This document shows, one piece after another, positions 24,499 to 31,921 of a stretch of 64,000 nucleotides of DNA. Numbering within the stretch: position 1 is the first letter of the stretch; every line of letters begins with the position of its first letter. Both the position numbers and the translations under genes were made by a program. The stretch is taken from assembly GCA_033795365.1 (NCBI GenBank), contig JARYGU010000008.1:1-64000 (forward strand), written 5' to 3'. The DNA is from JARYGU01 sp033795365 (GTDB lineage: Bacteria > Pseudomonadota > Alphaproteobacteria > Rhizobiales > Rhizobiaceae). The notes under the pieces are model-generated. The model was not told the DNA's origin and made no database searches. It saw only the letters and a list, made by a program, of their open reading frames with translations.

Positions 24499-24501
24499 CG
24501 G

Positions 24502-25095
24502 TTATCGCGAAATCGCCGACCGGTTGAGCGCCGCCCATTGCAGGAGCATGATGGTCTTGGCGTCGAAGATGCCGCCGGTTTCGACCATCGTCAGGGCGTC
24601 GGCGAGCGGGACTTCCAGCACCTCGATATCCTCGTGCTCTTCCGCAAGCCCGCCGCCGCCGTCGACGCGATCGGCAAGGTCTATGGGTGCGAAGAAGAAA
24701 TGCACGAGTTCGGTGATGGCGCCCGGCGACATGAAGGCCTTGAACAGGAATTTCACGTCGCGCACGCGATAGCCGGTCTCCTCTATCGCCTCGCGGCGGA
24801 TCGCCTCCTCCGGATGCTCGCCGTCGAGAAGGCCGGCCGGCGCCTCGATCATCCAGGCGGGAAAGCCCTCCAGATGGGCCGGCAGGCGGAACTGCCGGAC
24901 CAGCACGACCATGTCGCGTAGGGGATCGTAGAGAAGGATGCAGGCCGCCGCCGTGCGATGATAGACCTCGCGCCTCAGGCGATGGCGTTCGCCGTTGCGG
25001 TCGGCATAATCGAGCTCGTAGCTCGAAAGCCGGGTCCATCCGTCCGAGAGCGTCCGTTCGGCGACGATCGTCATACGGGCGTCCGGCTTGGTCAT
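24502..25095 (-). CDS. Nudix hydrolase (NudK-like nucleotide-sugar pyrophosphatase)
   Basis: This is a 197-residue Nudix enzyme likely to hydrolyse ADP-ribose or GDP-mannose. The Nudix box is complete: GLLDGEHPEEAIRREAIEE followed by TGY (G-x5-E-x7-REAxEETGY pattern). The N-terminal strand-rich domain and the Arg/Gln pair in VLVRQFRLPAHLEG match the NudF/NudK subgroup that dimerises across substrate. It overlaps the upstream molybdopterin oxidoreductase gene by four bases on the minus strand, so they are one transcript. The substrate choice between ADP-ribose and GDP-mannose is not resolved. Confidence 0.85.
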   Translation of the reverse strand: MTKPDARMTIVAERTLSDGWTRLSSYELDYADRNGERHRLRREVYHRTAAACILLYDPLRDMVVLVRQFRLPAHLEGFPAWMIEAPAGLLDGEHPEEAIRREAIEETGYRVRDVKFLFKAFMSPGAITELVHFFFAPIDLADRVDGGGGLAEEHEDIEVLEVPLADALTMVETGGIFDAKTIMLLQWAALNRSAISR

Positions 25096-27212
25096 GCCGC
25101 GTCCCTGCGCAGCCAGACGCGGTTGTCGTGAAGTGCTGCGCCGCCATAGGGCGCGACCGGATCGGCTCCGGTCAGCACGTTGATCCCCTCGCCGTCGAGA
25201 TGCGCGTCGTTCGGCCAGAGGCCCTCGGCGATCAGCACGCCTTCCTTGGCCATATCCGTCACCTTCGCATGAAGCCGGATCTCGCCGCGCGGGTTGCCGA
25301 GGCGGACGATATCGCCCTCGGCGATGCCGCTTTCGGCAGCGTCCGCCGGATGGATCATCACCTCCGGCCTGCCCTCCCGCTCGCGCGAGCCCTTCGTTTC
25401 GGAGAAGGTGGAGTTGAGGAAGGTGCGGGCCGGCGACGTCGCAAGACGGAACGGGTGCTGGTCATCCGGCGTCTCGATGACGTCCACCTGATCCGGAAAG
25501 GCCGGCAGCGTGCCGTGCGGCCCGAGCGCGCCGATCGACTTCGGCGGCCTGTTGGGCGCCGGCGTTCCCGTCCAGTCCGGGCGGAAGCGAAACTTTCCAT
25601 CGGGAAAGCCGAAGCCCTTGAGGAAATGCGAGGTCTCGAAATCCGGCTGGCAGTCGATCCACTTCTCTTCCACGATGCCGTCGAAGTCGACATCGTAGGC
25701 GGAAAGCATATGGGTGATGTGCTCGCGCTCGGTCAGGCCGAAGCCCGGACGATCGGCGACGCCGAGACGCTTGGCCAGCTCCTCGATGACGAAGAGATTG
25801 GTGCGGACGGTCGGCGGCGGCTCGACGAGCTTCGGGCCGACGAGGATGTGCTGGTGCCCGCCGCCGCGATAGAGATCGTCATGCTCGACGAACATGGTGG
25901 CGGGAATGACGATATCGGCGAGCCTGGCCGTATCGGTCATGAACTGCTCGTGGACGGCGACGAAAAGGTCGTCGCGCAGGAAGCCCCGCTTCACCAGCCG
26001 CTGTTCGGGAGCGATATTGGCGGGGTTGGTGTTCTGGATCAGCATCGCCGTCACCGGCCCGCGATGGCGCAGCGCTTCGGCATCGCCGGTCAGCACGCGG
26101 CCGATCTGCGACTGGTCGAGCTCGCGGATGTCGGGATCGACCATCGTCAGGCCCATCAGCTCGCCTTTCCTCAACCGGAAGATGCCGGAATTGCTGTGGA
26201 AAGCGCCGCCGCCCTCATGCTGCCATGACCCGAGCACGGTCGCGACCGAAAGCGCGGCATGCATGGAGGCAGCACCGTTGCGGCTGCGGGTGAAGCCATA
26301 GCCGAGACGGAAGAAGGACTTCTTCGTTGTGCCGACCAGCCGGGCGAAATCCTCGATCTCCGCGACGGAAAGGCCGGTGATCGCCGCCGCCCATTCCGGA
26401 CCGCGCGTGGCAAGATGGGCTTCCAGGCCGGCCGGGTCGTCGGCGTATCTTTCCATATAGGCGCGGTCGGCATGGCCGTCGCGGAAGGCGACGTGCATGA
26501 CGGCGCAGGCGAGCGCCGCATCGGTGCCGGGGCGCAGCTTCAGCGCGATGTCGGCCTGCTTCATCGTCGGGTTGTCGTAGACGTCGATGACGACGATCTT
26601 CGCGCCGCGCTCCTTGCGGGCCTTGACGGCATGGGTCATGACGTTGACCTGCGTCGAGACGGCATTGGTGCCCCAGATGACGACGCAGTCGGATTTCGCC
26701 ATTTCGCGCGGGTCCACGCCTGCGAGCCGCCCTGCCCCCATGACGAAGCCGGTCCAGGCGGGGTTGGTGCAGATCGAATCGAAGAAGCCGGAATATTTCT
26801 TGGCGTGACGCAGGCGGTCGATGGAATCGCGCTGCACCTGGCCCATCGTTCCGGCATAATAATAGGGCCAGACCGCCTCCGTGCCATGCGCCTGCTCCGC
26901 CTTGACGAAGGCGTCGGCGATCTCGTCGAGCGCGTCGTCCCAGGAGACCGCGCTCCAGTCGCCCGCCCCCTTGGCGCCCTTGCGGCGCAGCGGCTTCATC
27001 AGGCGGGCCGGATGGTAGAGCCGCTCGGCATAGCGCGCCACCTTGGCGCAGATGACGCCGGCGGTGTAGCTGTTGTCGGCGCTGCCGCGAACCTTGCCGA
27101 TGCGCCCGTCCGCGCCGATCTCGATGTCGAGCGCACAGGCGGAGGGACAGTCATGCGGACAGACCGAATGGCCGACGGCGGGTTTTGCGAGATTGGGGGT
27201 CGCGATGTTCAT
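25092..27212 (-). CDS. Molybdopterin-dependent oxidoreductase
   Basis: This 706-residue cytosolic member of the DMSO-reductase superfamily binds bis-MGD molybdenum (or tungsten). The N-terminal iron-sulfur motif is C-x3-C-x3-C (HSVCPHDCPSACALDI), with the fourth Cys in GVICAKVARYAERLYHP. Further signatures are GTMGQVQRDSIDRLRHA, WGTNAVSTQVNVM, NTNPANIAPEQRLVKRG and DIVIPATMFVEHDD. No Tat signal is present. The start at 27212 avoids a long spurious upstream extension that would overlap rlmJ. It is co-directional with and overlaps the Nudix gene. The physiological reaction cannot be named from sequence. Confidence 0.85.
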   Translation of the reverse strand: MNIATPNLAKPAVGHSVCPHDCPSACALDIEIGADGRIGKVRGSADNSYTAGVICAKVARYAERLYHPARLMKPLRRKGAKGAGDWSAVSWDDALDEIADAFVKAEQAHGTEAVWPYYYAGTMGQVQRDSIDRLRHAKKYSGFFDSICTNPAWTGFVMGAGRLAGVDPREMAKSDCVVIWGTNAVSTQVNVMTHAVKARKERGAKIVVIDVYDNPTMKQADIALKLRPGTDAALACAVMHVAFRDGHADRAYMERYADDPAGLEAHLATRGPEWAAAITGLSVAEIEDFARLVGTTKKSFFRLGYGFTRSRNGAASMHAALSVATVLGSWQHEGGGAFHSNSGIFRLRKGELMGLTMVDPDIRELDQSQIGRVLTGDAEALRHRGPVTAMLIQNTNPANIAPEQRLVKRGFLRDDLFVAVHEQFMTDTARLADIVIPATMFVEHDDLYRGGGHQHILVGPKLVEPPPTVRTNLFVIEELAKRLGVADRPGFGLTEREHITHMLSAYDVDFDGIVEEKWIDCQPDFETSHFLKGFGFPDGKFRFRPDWTGTPAPNRPPKSIGALGPHGTLPAFPDQVDVIETPDDQHPFRLATSPARTFLNSTFSETKGSREREGRPEVMIHPADAAESGIAEGDIVRLGNPRGEIRLHAKVTDMAKEGVLIAEGLWPNDAHLDGEGINVLTGADPVAPYGGAALHDNRVWLRRDAA

Positions 27213-27299
27213 CGCTTTTCTATATTGCAGGCGGTCAGCGGCAAAAAGGCAAATCTTTCCGCCATCTCGACATTTCATAGGTTCCATAACGGCAGGCGA

Positions 27300-28169
27300 A
27301 TGAATTACCGGCACATCTATCACGCGGGCAACTTCGCCGACGTGCTGAAGCACGCGGTCCTTGCGCGGCTCGTGACCTACATGCAGGGCAAGGACAAGGC
27401 CTTCCGCGTGCTCGACACCCATGCCGGGATCGGGCTCTACGATCTTTCCGGCGAAGAGGCGCAGAAGACAGGCGAATGGCGCGACGGCATCGGCCGGCTG
27501 CTTTCGGCGAAGCTTCCGCCGGAGATCGCTTCGCTGCTGGCGCCCTATCTCGACGCGGTGAAAGCGCTGAACCCGGAACTCGAGACTCGCGGGCTCACCT
27601 TCTATCCCGGTTCGCCGAAGCTCGCGCGCATGCTCTTCCGCCCGCAGGACCGGCTCTCCGCCATGGAGCTGCATCCGGACGACTACGAGACGCTGCACCG
27701 GCTCTTCGAAGGCGATTTCCAGAGCCGGATCACCGAGCTCGACGGATGGCTGGCGCTCGGCGCGCATCTGCCGCCGAAGGAAAAGCGCGGCATCGTCCTC
27801 GTCGATCCACCCTTCGAGGAAGCGGGCGAGTTCGAGCGGATGACCGACGGGCTCGCGAAGGCCTGGCGGCGCTTTCCGGGCGGGACCTACTGCCTCTGGT
27901 ATCCGCTGAAGAAGGGCGCGCTGGTCACCGAATTCCACAGGGCGCTGAAGGCGCTGGAGATCCCGAAGATCCTCTGCGCGGAACTTGCGGTCAGGAGCGA
28001 CCGGGACACCACCGGGCTTGCCGGCTCGGGCCTCGTCATCGTCAATCCGCCCTTTACGCTGAAAGCGGAGCTCGACCGGCTGCTGCCCTTCCTCAAGGAA
28101 ACGCTGGCGCAGGACAGGTTCGCCTCCGCCCGCAGCTTCTGGATCGCCGGCGAGAAGAAGCCCTCTTGA
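27300..28169 (+). CDS. rlmJ: 23S rRNA (adenine-2030-N6)-methyltransferase
   Basis: RlmJ adds a methyl group to A2030 of 23S rRNA. The 289 residues start with the diagnostic NYRHIYHAGNFADVLKHAVL. The SAM-binding loop is VLDTHAGIGLYDLSGEE, and the catalytic motif DPPF is in IVLVDPPFEEAGEFERM. YCLWYPLKKG and the C-terminal GSGLVIVNPPF are also family-typical. It is divergent from the molybdopterin gene with an 87-base gap between start codons that must hold both promoters. Confidence 0.93.
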   Translation: MNYRHIYHAGNFADVLKHAVLARLVTYMQGKDKAFRVLDTHAGIGLYDLSGEEAQKTGEWRDGIGRLLSAKLPPEIASLLAPYLDAVKALNPELETRGLTFYPGSPKLARMLFRPQDRLSAMELHPDDYETLHRLFEGDFQSRITELDGWLALGAHLPPKEKRGIVLVDPPFEEAGEFERMTDGLAKAWRRFPGGTYCLWYPLKKGALVTEFHRALKALEIPKILCAELAVRSDRDTTGLAGSGLVIVNPPFTLKAELDRLLPFLKETLAQDRFASARSFWIAGEKKPS

Positions 28170-28219
28170 CCGTAGCCGGTTTCGGGCAGCAATCTGGCGG
28201 TCCAGCCTCTTTGTTTTTC

Positions 28220-28264
28220 GCAATTCCGGATGCAAAACCGCTGCGCACCTTTTGCCGGGATTGC
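28220..28264. repeat. Degenerate palindromic intergenic repeat
   Basis: GCAATTCCGGATGCAAAA (28220-28237) pairs imperfectly with TTTTGCCGGGATTGC (28250-28264), a few mismatches and a three-base gap apart. The spacer (CCGCTGCGCACC) is of the style seen in Rhizobiales mosaic palindromes. It probably belongs to the same broad family as the element at 11435-11535, but decayed. It could also act as a transcription-ending hairpin after rlmJ. Confidence 0.5.
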
Positions 28265-28288
28265 TTTCGAATTGCTTGGGAGTCGACG

Positions 28289-28699
28289 ATGAAACGCGTT
28301 CTTGCCGCAGCTGTTGCCGTGCCACTTCTGGCGGCCTTGCTTGCCGGGCCTGCGCAGGCATCCGGAAGCGACAGCGCCTGCGGCGATCCCGCCGTGCTCG
28401 GCTTCATCACCTCCCGCTTCGAATACCGGGCCGCGCAATATCTCGGGCAGGACGTGTCGATCTTCGAAATCCGCAAGATGGCGCCCAGCCGCTTCGAGCC
28501 GTTCACGCGGTATATCTCCTCGGTGGAACGGCAATATTGCCATGCCAGGGTGACGCTGACCGACGGGCGCGAGCGGCCGATGTGGTATGTGATCGAGCGG
28601 CCCTGGGGCTTTGCCGGCGTCGGGCGCAACATCGAATTCTGCATCGGCGGTCTCGATCCGTGGCATGTCTACGGCGCGCGCTGCAGCTCGCTGCGCTGA
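28289..28699 (+). CDS. Exported hypothetical protein
   Basis: This is a 136-residue secreted protein of unknown function. The signal peptide is KRVLAAAVAVPLLAALLAGPAQA, cleaved before SGSDSACGD. The mature part contains four cysteines (SACGD, QYCHARV, EFCIGG, ARCSSL), probably two disulfides. It also has aromatic segments (FITSRFEYRAAQYLGQD, then RPMWYVIERPWGF) that recur in small periplasmic proteins of rhizobia. The ATG at 28289 gives a proper signal; the open frame upstream is accidental. It precedes the RNase T2 gene by 15 bases on the same strand and may be co-transcribed with it. Confidence 0.65.
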   Translation: MKRVLAAAVAVPLLAALLAGPAQASGSDSACGDPAVLGFITSRFEYRAAQYLGQDVSIFEIRKMAPSRFEPFTRYISSVERQYCHARVTLTDGRERPMWYVIERPWGFAGVGRNIEFCIGGLDPWHVYGARCSSLR

Positions 28700-28714
28700 G
28701 CGGGACGGCGACAG

Positions 28715-29461
28715 GTGAAACGAAGCATGGCGGAAAGACTTGCCTCAGCGGGAGCGCGTCTCGCACTCGCCGCACTGGTTGCGGCCACGCTTGCGGGATG
28801 CGGCGAACAGTCCTCCCGTGAGCCGGCCAAGGCGCCGGCGGAGACATCCGAAGCCGAAAGCAAGCCGCCAGTCGCCGCCCTGCCCGAAGGCAAAGGCTTC
28901 GATTTCTACGTGCTTTCCCTTTCCTGGTCGCCGACATGGTGCGCAGAGAACGACGCGGCGGGCCGCACCGAGCAATGCCGGCGCGGCAACCGCCACGGCT
29001 TCATCGTGCACGGTCTCTGGCCGCAATATGACCGCGGCTATCCCGACTTCTGCCCGTCGCGCCAGCCGGACCGGGTTCCCGAAGCGCTGGGGCGCAGCGT
29101 CATGGACATCATTCCCTCGATGGGACTGATCGGCCACCAATGGCGCAAGCACGGAACCTGCTCCGGCCTCTCGCAGAAGGACTATTTCGCGGTGACCCGC
29201 GCCGCGCGCGACAGAATCGTCCTGCCCGAAGCACTCGAAGACGCGCAGACCACGCAGCGCACGAGCCCCGAGGACATCGAGAAGTCGCTGATTGCCGCCA
29301 ATCCGGGGCTGACGCAAGAAGGCCTGGCCGTCACCTGCCGCGATGGGCGGCTGGAGGAGGTCCGCATCTGCCTGACGCGCGATCTTTCGTTCCGGGAATG
29401 CCCCGAGGTCGACCGGGACGCCTGCCGGGCAGACAGCATCACCCGGCCGCCTATCCGATAG
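28715..29461 (+). CDS. Ribonuclease T2 family lipoprotein
   Basis: This secreted RNase cuts RNA through a 2',3'-cyclic intermediate. The two T2 catalytic signatures are present: GFIVHGLWPQYDRGY (CAS I, His of HGLWP) and IGHQWRKHGTCSGLS (CAS II, Glu replaced by Gln-Trp-Arg, His of KHGTC). A GTG at 28715 or the ATG at 28727 starts a signal sequence that ends in a lipobox-like LAGC (ATLAGCGEQSS), predicting a lipoprotein. Eight or so cysteines suggest disulfides. The Glu usually found in HExxKHG is a Gln here, so activity should be checked. Confidence 0.85.
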   Translation: MKRSMAERLASAGARLALAALVAATLAGCGEQSSREPAKAPAETSEAESKPPVAALPEGKGFDFYVLSLSWSPTWCAENDAAGRTEQCRRGNRHGFIVHGLWPQYDRGYPDFCPSRQPDRVPEALGRSVMDIIPSMGLIGHQWRKHGTCSGLSQKDYFAVTRAARDRIVLPEALEDAQTTQRTSPEDIEKSLIAANPGLTQEGLAVTCRDGRLEEVRICLTRDLSFRECPEVDRDACRADSITRPPIR

Positions 29462-29484
29462 TTTTTTTCACACGAGGACCAAGA

Positions 29485-30075
29485 ATGAAGCTGTTCTACT
29501 CCAACGTATCCCCCTACTCCACCAAGGCGCGCATGGCAGCCCACTATGCCGGCCTCGACGCCGAGCATGTGGTGACCGACACCAATGCCGAACCGGCCGA
29601 TCTTCTGGCGGCCAATCCGCTGGGCAAGATCCCGACGCTGGTGACGGACGACGGCAGGGCTATCTTCGACAGCCGCGCCATCATGCACTATATCGACCGG
29701 GAGAAAGGCCATCTGCTCTATCCGCGCAATGCGGCAAAACGCACCGAAGTCGAGGTGCTGGAGGCGGCGGCGGACGGCGTCTGCGACAGCCTGCTCTCGA
29801 TCGTCTACGAAAAGCGCTTCCGCCCGCCGGAGATAGTCCACCAGCCCTGGATCGACAAGCAATGGGCGAAGGTCGAGCGGACGCTCGATCATCTGGAGGC
29901 CAACATGCCGAGGCTCGGGAAGAAGCCGCATGCCGGCCATTTCGCGCTTGCCGCGATGCTGCGCTATATCGAGCTGCGCTTTGCCGGACAGTGGCAGCGC
30001 CGGCGCCCAAAGCTTGCGAAGTTCCTGACGCGCTTCGAAGCGGTTTTCCCGGATTATGCGAAGTTCAAGGACTGA
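29485..30075 (+). CDS. Glutathione S-transferase family protein
   Basis: This is a cytosolic glutathione S-transferase-type protein of 196 residues. The thioredoxin-like N-domain starts KLFYSNVSPYSTKARMAA and has the cis-Pro loop NPLGKIPTLVTDDGR, followed by IFDSRAIMHYID that contacts glutathione. The C-domain is helical (WAKVERTLDHLEANMP) and rather short. The substrate is unknown. GAGGA sits seven bases before the ATG. The gene ends 24 bases before a strong terminator shared with the convergent outer-membrane gene. Confidence 0.85.
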   Translation: MKLFYSNVSPYSTKARMAAHYAGLDAEHVVTDTNAEPADLLAANPLGKIPTLVTDDGRAIFDSRAIMHYIDREKGHLLYPRNAAKRTEVEVLEAAADGVCDSLLSIVYEKRFRPPEIVHQPWIDKQWAKVERTLDHLEANMPRLGKKPHAGHFALAAMLRYIELRFAGQWQRRRPKLAKFLTRFEAVFPDYAKFKD

Positions 30076-30099
30076 GCCTTTTCGGCGGGTTCCCGAATC

Positions 30100-30131
30100 A
30101 AAAATGGCCGGGTTCGCACCCGGCCATTTTT
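30100..30131. terminator. Bidirectional terminator between convergent genes
   Basis: A perfect 14-bp stem, AAAAATGGCCGGGT (30100-30113) and its complement (30118-30131), has a TCGC loop and A/T runs on both sides. The 3' arm ends in five T's for the plus strand, and the 5' arm gives the minus strand the same. It can stop both the GST transcript and the outer-membrane protein transcript. Confidence 0.85.
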
Positions 30132-30152
30132 CGTTCGATCGTTTTCGACCGA

Positions 30153-30791
30153 TCAGAACTTCACGCCGAGACCGACGCGGACGCTGTGGTCTTCAAGGCC
30201 CGAGCGGACGTTGCCGGAGTCGAGGTTGAAGTCCTTGCCCTTGTAGTCGGTGTAGCGGTATTCGACGCGAGCCGTGATGTTGTTGGTCACGAAGGTTTCC
30301 GCGCCGACGCCGGCGGTCCAGCCGATCAGCGTGTTCTTGTCGCTGGAAGAGCCGTCCTCGAGTTTCTGGCTGGTGGCTGCGACACCGGCCGTGCCGTAGA
30401 GCAGAACCGGGTTCAGGTCGATACCGACGCGAGCGCGGACCGAGCCGTTGACGCCCTGCTTGGCTTCGCGGATGGAGTTGCTGGAGTCGATGCCCGAGTA
30501 GTTCAGGTCGGCTTCACCACCGTAGACGAGCTGGCCGTTCTGCATGTTGTAGCCGCCGTAGATGCCGCCGCCGAAGCCGTTGGCCTTCTCGCCGCCCTGG
30601 GCGCCGAGTTCGCCACGCTGCCAGGTCGCCGTACCACCGGCATAGGCGCCTGCCCAGTTCGGAGCAGCCGGCTCGGAATATTCAGCGGCCGGAGCCTGCG
30701 GAACCTCGTCGACGACGTCGGCAGCCTGAGCAGCCTGGAAGGCGGCAACGGACATAGCGGAAGCCATGAGAGTGGTAAGAAGTGTACGCAT
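30153..30791 (-). CDS. Outer-membrane beta-barrel protein (RopB/Omp25-like)
   Basis: This 212-residue porin-like outer-membrane protein of the Omp25/RopB group is abundant in rhizobial envelopes. The signal peptide RTLLTTLMASAMSVAAFQAAQA is cleaved before ADVVDE. A Pro/Ala-rich linker leads to an eight-stranded-type barrel (GGYNMQNGQLVYGGEADL, ARVGIDLNPVLLYGTAG, ARVEYRYTDYKG). It ends with the Phe-terminated strand SVRVGLGVKF required for BAM insertion. AGGAG is seven bases before the ATG. It has a private upstream region of ~365 bases and ends at the shared terminator, so it is monocistronic. Confidence 0.87.
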   Translation of the reverse strand: MRTLLTTLMASAMSVAAFQAAQAADVVDEVPQAPAAEYSEPAAPNWAGAYAGGTATWQRGELGAQGGEKANGFGGGIYGGYNMQNGQLVYGGEADLNYSGIDSSNSIREAKQGVNGSVRARVGIDLNPVLLYGTAGVAATSQKLEDGSSSDKNTLIGWTAGVGAETFVTNNITARVEYRYTDYKGKDFNLDSGNVRSGLEDHSVRVGLGVKF

Positions 30792-31156
30792 AATAGTCTC
30801 CTTTCAGAACGACGCCGATAGCCAGATTGGCACCTGCCGGAACGTCGCTTAATTCGGTTTAATCCCGCCCGGTTGAGCTTAAGTTGAATAAACATTGAGG
30901 ATTTCCAAGAGCCAAAATGTGAAAAAAATGCGGCACAGGCGTGTCATAAAAACGATGTTGCTTATCGACAACAGTCACTTTATTAACCATAAAATCAGAA
31001 TGCCAACAAATATACTTAAATACTCCCGAAATATTCATTCGAAGCTGTTTTTGTTAATTTTTCTGAAAACATTTGCGATGGGCGGTTTAAGCACCGCGGC
31101 TGTTCACTATATCTTCGGCTGATTAATCAAAAGGAATCAGGCAGGCGGGAATTTCA
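30792..31156. other. AT-rich intergenic region upstream of the porin-like gene
   Basis: A ~365-base stretch is much AT-richer than its surroundings, especially 30895-31120. It holds the promoter region of the divergent outer-membrane gene (AGGAG ribosome-binding site at its edge) and of the SDR-uvrC operon. A 75-residue TTG-started open frame (30895-31122), rich in Lys, Ile and Asn, lacks a ribosome-binding site and a recognisable fold. I see no convincing gene, terminator or repeat. Confidence 0.5.
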
Positions 31157-31921
31157 TTGAAGAAGCCATTGAAAACGGCACTCGTTACAGGCGGCGCGAG
31201 GCGGATCGGGAAGGCGATCGTCGAAGATCTCGCAAGCCACGGATTCGCGGTCGCGATCCATGCGAACGAATCGATTAGGGAGGCCGAAGCGCTGGCCGCG
31301 TCGCTGCGCGAACGCGGAGCGAACGCCGTCGCGCTCGCATGCGATCTCTCAAACGCCGATGCGGCCGGCAGGCTGATCGGCGATGCCGCGGCCGCGCTCG
31401 GTCCCCTCGGCCTCGTCGTCAACAACGCCTCGCTCTTCAAGCCGGATAGCGTCACCGAGTTTTCCGACGATCCCTGGGACCGGCATTTCGACGTGCATGT
31501 CAGGGCGCCGTCCATCCTGGTGCGCGATTTCGCGCGCCGGCTCCCGACGGAAAACTGCGGCCTCGTCGTCAATATCGTCGACCAGCGCGTCTGGAACCCG
31601 ACGCCGCGCTATTATTCCTATACGCTTTCGAAGGCGGCGCTGTGGATGGCGACCCGCACCATGGCGCAGGCTCTTGCCCCTTCGATCCGCGTCAATGCCG
31701 TCGGCCCAGGGCCGACACTGCCGAACGAGCGGCAGAACGACGAGGCCTTCCAGGCGCAGACGGACGGGCTTATCCTGAGGAGCGGGCCGAAGCTCGACGA
31801 GTTCGGCCGCACGATCCGGTTCCTGTTCGAGACGCCCTCGATCACCGGTCAGATGATCGCGCTCGACGGCGGGCAGCATCTTGCCTGGGAAACGCCGGAC
31901 GTGGCGGAGGTCGCGGAATGA
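31157..31921 (+). CDS. Short-chain dehydrogenase/reductase (FolM/pteridine-reductase-like)
   Basis: This is an NAD(P)H-dependent SDR oxidoreductase, 254 residues. The Rossmann start is TALVTGGARRIGKAIV, NNASLF follows, and the catalytic YxxxK is in YYSYTLSKAALWM. The TGGARRIG cofactor loop and the VDQRVWNPTPRYYSY segment point to the pteridine-reductase/FolM branch rather than FabG. A dihydropteridine substrate is only a guess. The start is TTG 31157; the stop overlaps the uvrC ATG in an ATGA. It is the first gene of SDR-uvrC-pgsA-moaD-moaE. Confidence 0.83.
   Translation: MKKPLKTALVTGGARRIGKAIVEDLASHGFAVAIHANESIREAEALAASLRERGANAVALACDLSNADAAGRLIGDAAAALGPLGLVVNNASLFKPDSVTEFSDDPWDRHFDVHVRAPSILVRDFARRLPTENCGLVVNIVDQRVWNPTPRYYSYTLSKAALWMATRTMAQALAPSIRVNAVGPGPTLPNERQNDEAFQAQTDGLILRSGPKLDEFGRTIRFLFETPSITGQMIALDGGQHLAWETPDVAEVAE

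Noticed and set aside
25092..28361. A 1089-residue version of the molybdopterin protein
   Set aside because: The first ~383 residues are an antisense shadow of rlmJ. The iron-sulfur motif and family start place the real start at 27212.
30895..31122. A 75-residue TTG-started open frame in the AT-rich gap
   Set aside because: It has no Shine-Dalgarno or recognised domain, and its Lys/Ile/Asn content simply reflects AT-rich DNA. Kept as intergenic.
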